Origin: Alphaproteobacteria bacterium
GTDB taxonomy: Bacteria > Pseudomonadota > Alphaproteobacteria > Caulobacterales > Caulobacteraceae
Assembly: GCA_018895795.1 (NCBI GenBank)
Contig: JAHINZ010000280.1
Span: 1-9,743 of the forward strand
DNA: 9,743 bases
Reading direction: 5' to 3'
The notes under the pieces are model-generated. The model was not told where the DNA came from, made no database searches, and saw only the letters and a list, made by a program, of their open reading frames with translations. Of the stretch, positions 5,698 to 9,743 are shown piece by piece. Numbering within the stretch: position 1 is the stretch's first letter; each line of letters begins with the position of its first letter. The position numbers were made by a program, and so were the translations under genes.

Positions 5698-7682
5698 GCC
5701 TCGACCAGCGCCGCGCCTTCGACCAGCTTGACGATGTCGCCCATGATGTCGGTGATCTTGAAGTCCTTGGGCGTATAGATCCGCGCCACGCCCATCTGTT
5801 TGAGGATCAGGGCGTCGGCGTCGGGGATGATGCCGCCCACCACGACCGGGACATGGCCCAGGCCCTCGGCGCGCATCACGCGGACCACCTCCTGCACCAG
5901 ATCCAGGTGCGAGCCCGACAGGATCGACAGGCCCACCACGTGGGCGCGGCTTTCCTTGGCGCGACGGACGATCTCGTCCGGCGTCGAGCGGATGCCGTCA
6001 TAGACCACCTCCATGCCGCAGGCCCGGGCCCGGGTGGCGATCTGTTCGGCCCCGTTGGAGTGACCGTCCAGGCCCGGCTTGCCGACCAGATAGGTCAGGG
6101 TGCGGCCCAGCACCTGCGAGACCCGCTCGACCTCGCGCTTGACCGCCTCGACATCCTCGGCCTCCCCGGTCGAGACCACGACGGCCACGCCCGTCGGGCC
6201 GCGATATTCGCCGAACACCTCGCGCAGGGCGCCGGACCACTCGCCGGTGGTGACCCCGACCTTGGCCGCGACAATCGACGGCTCCATGATGTTGCGGCCG
6301 TCCAGGGCGGCCGCTTTCAGGTCGGCCAGGGCCGCCTGCACCGCTCCGTCATCCCGGCCCGCGCGCCAGGCCTTGATGCGCTCGACGACGCCGGCCTCGA
6401 GGCGCGGGTCGACCGTCTCGATCGAGCTTTCGCCGGCCGACAGGGGCGAAACCTCGGTGTCGGTCCAGCGATTGACCCCGACCACGGTCATGTCGCCGGT
6501 CTCGACCGAGCGCACACGCTTGGCGTTGGAGCTGACCAGCTGCGTCTTCATATAGTCGATGGCGTTCTGGGCGCCGCCCATCTCGTCGATCAGGGCCAGT
6601 TGGGCCAGCGCGCCCTTGGAGAGTTCAGCGACCTTGGACTCCACGACGTGGGAGCCGTCGAACAGGTCCTCATATTCCAGCAGGTCGGTCTCGTAGGCCA
6701 GGACCTGCTGCAGGCGCAGCGACCACTGCTGGTCGAACGGCCGCGGCAGGCCCAGGGCCTCGTTCCAGGCCGGCAGTTGCAGGGCCCGGCAGCGGGCGTC
6801 CTTGCTCAGCGTCACGGCCAGGGCCTCGATCAGGATGCGATAGACGTTGTTCTCGGGCTGCTGCTCGGTCAGGCCCAGCGAATTGACCTGTACGCCGTAA
6901 CGAAAGCGGCGAGCCTTCTTGTCCTGCACGCCGTAACGCTCCAGCAGGATCTGGTCCCACAGCCGGGTGAAGCTGCGCATCTTGCACAGCTCGGTGACGA
7001 AGCGGACGCCGGCATTGACGAAGAAGCTGATCCGCGAGGCGACGATCTCGAAGTCCTGCTCGGGCACCTGGCCGCCGGCCTTGACGGTGTCGAGCACGCT
7101 GATGGCGGTGGCCAGCGCGAAGGCCAGTTCCTGCTCCGGCGTCGCGCCGGCTTCCTGCAGATGATAGCTGCAGACGTTCATCGGGTTCCACTTGGGAACC
7201 TCCAGATAGCACCAGGCGATCATGTCGCCGATCAGCCGCAGGCTCGGGCCCGGTGGGAAGATGTAGGTGCCGCGCGACAGATATTCCTTGATCAGGTCAT
7301 TCTGGGTGGTGCCCTGCAGCAGCTTGCGATCCGCGCCCTGCTCGTCGGCCAGGGCCACATACAGCGCCAGCAGCCAGGCGGCCGGGGCGTTGATGGTCAT
7401 CGAGGTGTTGGACTGCTCCAGCGGGATCTGATCGAACAGCTGGCGCATGTCGCCCAGGTGGCTGATCGGCACGCCCACCTTGCCCACTTCGCCGCGGGAG
7501 AGGATGTGGTCGGGGTCATAGCCGGTCTGGGTGGGCAGGTCGAAGGCCACCGACAGGCCGGTCTGACCCTTGGACAGGTTAGCGCGATACAGGCTGTTGG
7601 ACTTCTCGGCCGTCGAGTGGCCGGCATAGGTGCGGAAGATCCACGGCGCATCTGGCTCGTGCTGATACGGCTTTCCTGACAT
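5694..7682 (-). CDS. ecm: ethylmalonyl-CoA mutase (MeaA), coenzyme B12-dependent
   Basis: A 662-residue cytoplasmic acyl-CoA mutase of the usual MeaA length. It converts (2R)-ethylmalonyl-CoA to (2S)-methylsuccinyl-CoA in the ethylmalonyl-CoA pathway. The N-terminal TIM-barrel part has RTYAGHSTAEKSN (17-29) and LPTQTGYDPDH (49-59), where methylmalonyl-CoA mutases instead have an ATHRGYD-type motif; NPMNVCSYHLQEAGATPEQEL follows further on. The C-terminal cobalamin domain shows DGHSNG (539-544, His541 being the lower axial cobalt ligand), a SILSGSH stretch and VVVGGIIP (613-620). One polypeptide carries both domains, as expected for Ecm. The start ATG (7680-7682) has GGGAG upstream. The crotonase gene lies 101 bases upstream on the same strand and divergent ccr lies beyond it. 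Its stop overlaps that of the MFS gene. A CGTTGCAGCAA word upstream is shared with ccr. Confidence 0.95.
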   Translation of the reverse strand: MSGKPYQHEPDAPWIFRTYAGHSTAEKSNSLYRANLSKGQTGLSVAFDLPTQTGYDPDHILSRGEVGKVGVPISHLGDMRQLFDQIPLEQSNTSMTINAPAAWLLALYVALADEQGADRKLLQGTTQNDLIKEYLSRGTYIFPPGPSLRLIGDMIAWCYLEVPKWNPMNVCSYHLQEAGATPEQELAFALATAISVLDTVKAGGQVPEQDFEIVASRISFFVNAGVRFVTELCKMRSFTRLWDQILLERYGVQDKKARRFRYGVQVNSLGLTEQQPENNVYRILIEALAVTLSKDARCRALQLPAWNEALGLPRPFDQQWSLRLQQVLAYETDLLEYEDLFDGSHVVESKVAELSKGALAQLALIDEMGGAQNAIDYMKTQLVSSNAKRVRSVETGDMTVVGVNRWTDTEVSPLSAGESSIETVDPRLEAGVVERIKAWRAGRDDGAVQAALADLKAAALDGRNIMEPSIVAAKVGVTTGEWSGALREVFGEYRGPTGVAVVVSTGEAEDVEAVKREVERVSQVLGRTLTYLVGKPGLDGHSNGAEQIATRARACGMEVVYDGIRSTPDEIVRRAKESRAHVVGLSILSGSHLDLVQEVVRVMRAEGLGHVPVVVGGIIPDADALILKQMGVARIYTPKDFKITDIMGDIVKLVEGAALVEA

Positions 7683-7783
7683 CCCGCGCTCCCGGCTTAT
7701 CGTTCTTGATTATCACCGATCATGAACCGGCTCTTGCTGCAACGCAATATACCCCTTCGCGCATGCGGTAGGAAGAACCCGCC
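7683..7783 (-). promoter_or_regulatory. upstream region of ecm
   Basis: A 101-base gap between the crotonase stop and the ecm start, AT-richer than the flanking genes (for example the GCAATATA and TTGATTATCA stretches). It holds the perfect nine-base palindrome TTGCTGCAA (7734-7742), also found upstream of ccr, and a second palindrome TGATTATCA (7707-7715). The length and composition suggest ecm has its own promoter rather than relying only on read-through from the crotonase gene. I could not fix a confident -35/-10 pair. Confidence 0.45.
7734..7744 (-). promoter_or_regulatory. CGTTGCAGCAA motif upstream of ecm (candidate operator)
   Basis: Read in the direction of ecm, the site is CGTTGCAGCAA, ending 51 bases before the ATG. 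The core TTGC-N-GCAA is a perfect palindrome, and the same word with T at the centre occurs upstream of ccr in the same orientation relative to its gene. A dimeric regulator common to both ethylmalonyl-CoA pathway genes is the simplest reading. No regulator gene is in the window. Confidence 0.45.
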
Positions 7784-8512
7784 CTAACCCCGCACGAACA
7801 CCCCCGCCCGCTTCGCCCGGAACGCCGCCACGGCCTCCGCGTGATCGGCGCTGGCGACCAGCGACGCCACATCCACCGGCAAGCCCGCCACCGCCCGCTT
7901 GGTCGCCTCCACCGACAGCGGCGCGCGCGAGGCGATGCGCTCGGCCACCTTCAGCGCCTCGGCCAACAGAGCGTCCGACGGATGGACCGCCGTCACCACG
8001 CCGTCGGCCAGAGCCCGCACCGGATCGAAGGTCGCGCCGGTCAGCAGGTGCGCCTTGGCTCGGGCCTCGCCGATCAACCGAGGCAAACGATCGACCGAGG
8101 CCATCAGGCCGATATTGACCCCCGAGGCCGCGAAACTGGCCCGCGCGCTGGCGAGGCGGATGTCGCAGGACAGGGCCAGCTCCAGCCCGCCGCCCAGGCA
8201 CCAGCCGTCGATGGCGGCGATGATCGGAACCCGGCAGGCCGCCACCTGGTCCATCAGGACGTTGAAGCCCAGCACGGCGTCCAGCTGGCCGTCACCGCGC
8301 CCGGCCGCCTCGCGCAGGTCGTCGCCGGCGCAGAAGGCGCCGTTGCGGCCCGTCAGCACCACCGCCCGCACGGTCAGGTCAGCGTCGATCGTCGCCAGGA
8401 CCTCGGCCAGTTGGCCTCGCAGCGCCATGCCCAGGCCATTGGCCGGCGGACCGTCCAGTTCCAGCAGAACGGTCGCGGCGGTGGGGCGGGAGACATGCAG
8501 GGTCGGGTTCAT
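7784..8512 (-). CDS. enoyl-CoA hydratase/isomerase (crotonase) superfamily protein
   Basis: A 242-residue crotonase-fold protein, slightly shorter than the common 255-270. The CoA-binding and oxyanion-hole segments are present: GAFCAGDDL (58-66) and AAIDGWCLGGGLELALSCDIRLASA (99-123). Glu111 in GGGLE matches the first catalytic glutamate of rat hydratase (Glu144). At the position of the second (Glu164, normally in FGQPE) the protein reads FAASGVNIGL, giving Gly131. A standard two-glutamate hydratase mechanism is therefore doubtful; isomerase, decarboxylase, thioesterase-like or one-glutamate hydratase activity are alternatives. It is encoded 101 bases upstream of ecm on the same strand and divergently from ccr, so a role on a C4-C5 acyl-CoA of that pathway is plausible but inferred. 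I chose ATG 8510-8512, which places LHVSRPTAATVLLELD as the expected first strand; a start 20 codons further upstream (8570-8572) is possible. The ribosome binding site is weak. Confidence 0.88.
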   Translation of the reverse strand: MNPTLHVSRPTAATVLLELDGPPANGLGMALRGQLAEVLATIDADLTVRAVVLTGRNGAFCAGDDLREAAGRGDGQLDAVLGFNVLMDQVAACRVPIIAAIDGWCLGGGLELALSCDIRLASARASFAASGVNIGLMASVDRLPRLIGEARAKAHLLTGATFDPVRALADGVVTAVHPSDALLAEALKVAERIASRAPLSVEATKRAVAGLPVDVASLVASADHAEAVAAFRAKRAGVFVRG

Positions 8513-8594
8513 GCCAGAGCCTCGCCGATCGCCGGGCGCTTGACCAGCCACCCGCGACACGACGCCGCCCATGCTGCGGCGCACAAGATTCCAC

Positions 8595-8626
8595 TTGAAA
8601 GATTCAAACAGTTGTCTCAACTTGAG
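8595..8626. promoter_or_regulatory. clustered palindromes in the crotonase/ccr control region (candidate operators)
   Basis: Two perfect five-plus-five-base palindromes with three-base spacers lie close together: TTGAA-AGA-TTCAA (8595-8607) and AGTTG-TCT-CAACT (8610-8622), with centres 15 bases apart. The second overlaps another perfect dyad, CTCAA-C-TTGAG (8616-8626). The word AGTTGAG recurs in inverted orientation at 8716-8722. The cluster sits about 70-100 bases before the candidate ccr -35, suitable for an activator of ccr, and about 85-115 bases before the crotonase start, suitable for either role there. Confidence 0.4.
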
Positions 8627-8693
8627 CGGCTTCGAGGTGGATTTTTCCAGCTCGGAACCCAAAACGATGGGCCGACGAGGTGAATTCACCGCT

Positions 8694-8719
8694 TTGACCG
8701 GTTCACGCGCAGCTGAGTT
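8694..8719 (+). promoter_or_regulatory. candidate ccr promoter
   Basis: TTGACCG (8694-8700), an 11-base spacer and GCTGAGTT (8712-8719) partly match the Caulobacter housekeeping promoter pattern TTGACGS-N10-14-GCTANAWC. The -35 match is good and the -10 match is poor (about five of eight). Transcription would begin near 8725, giving a leader of about 40 bases that starts at the nested dyad. The weak -10 would fit a promoter that needs an activator. Confidence 0.3.
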
Positions 8720-8722
8720 GAG

Positions 8723-8750
8723 CTTTCGGACGTTGCTGCAATGCCGAAAG
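8723..8750 (+). promoter_or_regulatory. nested inverted repeat before the ccr ribosome binding site, containing CGTTGCTGCAA
   Basis: Perfect seven-base arms CTTTCGG (8723-8729) and CCGAAAG (8744-8750) flank the nine-base palindrome TTGCTGCAA (8733-8741). The two symmetries have almost the same centre (8736.5 and 8737). The outer repeat ends five bases before the GGGGAG ribosome binding site of ccr. As DNA this resembles a composite operator; as RNA the outer arms would give a seven-pair hairpin in the ccr leader. The core word is shared with the ecm upstream region but the outer arms are not, so the core is the better candidate for protein recognition. Confidence 0.5.
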
Positions 8751-8764
8751 GAACGGGGAGTGAT

Positions 8765-9743
8765 ATGACGACCGAGACGCTTGAAAAGTCGCCCGTGAAG
8801 GATCTCTACGAGATCGGCGAAATTCCGCCGCCCTTCCACGTGCCCGCCAACATGTACGCCTGGAGCATCCGCAAGGAGCGTCACGGCAAGCCCACCCAAG
8901 CCATGCAGGTCGAGGTCGTTCCCACCTGGACCATCGGCGAGGACGAGGTGCTTGTTCTGGTGATGGCCGCGGGAGTCAATTACAACGGCGTCTGGGCCGC
9001 CCTCGGCGAGCCGATCAGCCCCCTGGACGGCCACAAGCAACCTTACCATATCGCCGGATCCGACGCCTCGGGCATCGTCTGGGCGGTCGGCAAGAAGGTT
9101 CGCCGCTGGAAGCCCGGCGACGAGGTGGTCATCCACTGTAACCAGGACGACGGCGACGACGAGGAGTGCAACGGCGGCGACCCGATGTTCTCCACCAGCC
9201 AGCGGATCTGGGGCTATGAGACGCCGGACGGCAGTTTCTCGCAGTTCTGCCGCGTGCAGTCGCGCCAGCTGATGCCGCGCCCCAAGCACCTGACCTGGGA
9301 AGAAAGCGCCTGCTACGTGCTGACCCTGGCCACCGCCTACCGCATGCTGTTCGGCCACAAGCCGCATGAGCTGAAGCCCGGCCAGAACGTGCTGGTCTGG
9401 GGCGCGTCGGGCGGGCTGGGCGTCTTCGCCGTGCAGCTGGCCGCCGTGGCTGGGGCCAACGCCATCGGCGTGGTCTCGTCCGAGGACAAGCGCGAGTTCG
9501 TGCTGTCGATGGGCGCCAAGGCGGTGCTGAACCGCAACGAGTTCAACTGCTGGGGCCAACTGCCCAAGGTCAACGGCCCCGAGTTCACCGACTACATGAA
9601 GGAGAGCCGCAAGTTCGGGAAGGCGATCTGGCAGATCACCGGCAACCGCGACGTGGACCTGGTGTTCGAGCACCCGGGCGAGGCGACGTTCCCGGTCTCG
9701 GTGTTCGTGGTCAAGCGCGGCGGCATGGTCGCCATCTGCGCCG
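8765..9743 (+). CDS. ccr: crotonyl-CoA carboxylase/reductase, N-terminal 326 residues (3' end outside window)
   Basis: The first 326 of about 430 expected codons are present, open to the right edge. Ccr reductively carboxylates crotonyl-CoA with CO2 and NADPH to (2S)-ethylmalonyl-CoA, the committing step of the ethylmalonyl-CoA pathway; it is a cytoplasmic MDR-superfamily enzyme. Seen here: the family N-terminus EIGEIPPPFHVPANMYAWSI (16-35), AAGVNYNGVWAALGEP (68-83), HIAGSDASGIV (95-105), the carboxylase-type insert with IHCNQ and FSTSQRIWGYETPDGSFSQF (142-161), and the NADPH-binding VWGASGGLG (211-219). From memory of the Kitasatospora enzyme, the Asn in NYN and the Tyr-Glu of GYET match part of the CO2-binding pocket; the pocket histidine would lie beyond the window. 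The insert separates it from simple quinone or crotonyl-CoA reductases. ATG 8765 has GGGGAG four bases upstream. Confidence 0.96.
   Translation, partial: MTTETLEKSPVKDLYEIGEIPPPFHVPANMYAWSIRKERHGKPTQAMQVEVVPTWTIGEDEVLVLVMAAGVNYNGVWAALGEPISPLDGHKQPYHIAGSDASGIVWAVGKKVRRWKPGDEVVIHCNQDDGDDEECNGGDPMFSTSQRIWGYETPDGSFSQFCRVQSRQLMPRPKHLTWEESACYVLTLATAYRMLFGHKPHELKPGQNVLVWGASGGLGVFAVQLAAVAGANAIGVVSSEDKREFVLSMGAKAVLNRNEFNCWGQLPKVNGPEFTDYMKESRKFGKAIWQITGNRDVDLVFEHPGEATFPVSVFVVKRGGMVAICA

Larger units (their letters stand above)
8513..8764. promoter_or_regulatory. divergent control region between the crotonase gene and ccr
   Basis: This is the longest gene-free stretch in the window (252 bases). From left to right it holds two GATTC sites (8587-8591 and 8601-8605), the palindromes TTGAA-AGA-TTCAA (8595-8607) and AGTTG-TCT-CAACT (8610-8622), a candidate -35 TTGACC (8694-8699), an AGTTGAG copy (8716-8722), the nested dyad at 8723-8750 and the ccr ribosome binding site GGGGAG (8756-8760). 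The middle is AT-richer than the coding flanks. A 65-codon frame (8571-8768) crosses it, but its third-position GC is low for this genome, so I regard the region as regulatory. Confidence 0.65.

Noticed and set aside
5364..7679. 771-codon plus-strand frame over ecm
   Set aside because: It is antisense to ecm, rich in His, Gln, Asp, Gly and Arg without domain character, a usual result of GC-rich third positions.
5694..7682. Methylmalonyl-CoA mutase large subunit as the identity of the B12 enzyme
   Set aside because: The length (662 rather than about 710-730), the PTQTGYDPDH motif and NPMNVCSYHLQEAG fit MeaA/ethylmalonyl-CoA mutase, and the ccr neighbour agrees.
8571..8768. 65-codon + frame across the crotonase/ccr gap whose TGA overlaps the ccr ATG (ATGA), possible leader gene
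   Set aside because: Third-position GC is only around 60% by hand count, far below real genes here, there is no good ribosome binding site at 8571, and the product (many Ser, Arg, Leu) looks random. The frame also runs through clear palindromic regulatory sequence.
8513..9673. Long minus-strand extension of the crotonase frame (629 residues)
   Set aside because: The added part lies antisense to ccr and crosses the control region; the crotonase fold is complete from 8512.
1..9743. A defence system, prophage, CRISPR array or insertion sequence
   Set aside because: No nuclease, integrase, transposase, repeat array or terminal repeats were seen, and composition is uniform across the window.

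Overview
The window looks like a chromosomal segment of a GC-rich alphaproteobacterium, most likely from the Caulobacterales (Caulobacter or Phenylobacterium type). This rests on the very high GC at third codon positions, on the pair of ethylmalonyl-CoA pathway genes at the right end, and on the scarcity of GANTC sites (I count seven). The genus is an inference. There is no sign of a mobile element, integrase, CRISPR array, tRNA or rRNA.

Layout, left to right. (1) The 3' end of an EAL-domain c-di-GMP phosphodiesterase gene (+). (2) Two minus-strand genes: a small GlsB/YeaQ-type membrane protein and a GNAT acetyltransferase. (3) A second GNAT acetyltransferase (+), possibly preceded by a 58-codon ORF coupled to it through an ATGA overlap. 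(4) A short-chain dehydrogenase (-) that shares its stop tetranucleotide with the second GNAT. (5) An AHSA1/SRPBCC protein (+), divergent from the dehydrogenase. (6) A membrane-anchored extensin-like (LAS/M15-type) protein (-). (7) A 14-helix MFS transporter (+). (8) Ethylmalonyl-CoA mutase ecm/meaA (-). (9) A crotonase-fold protein (-). (10) The first 326 codons of crotonyl-CoA carboxylase/reductase ccr (+), which runs off the right end.

The right third is functionally coherent. Ccr makes ethylmalonyl-CoA from crotonyl-CoA, CO2 and NADPH. Ecm rearranges ethylmalonyl-CoA to methylsuccinyl-CoA, so the locus holds two signature steps of the glyoxylate-bypass-independent route for acetyl-CoA assimilation. 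The crotonase between them keeps one of the two usual catalytic glutamates and appears to lack the other, so its reaction is open. The same 11-base word, CGTTGCWGCAA, lies in the same orientation upstream of ecm and ccr. At ccr it sits inside a nearly concentric inverted repeat just before the ribosome binding site. This is the strongest unexplained signal in the window.

The left two thirds is a set of accessory or housekeeping genes packed tightly on alternating strands, with stop codons overlapping in palindromic CTAG and TTAA tetranucleotides. I see no evidence that they form one pathway. No gene-free stretch exceeds 300 bases; the longest is the 252-base crotonase/ccr divergent region.
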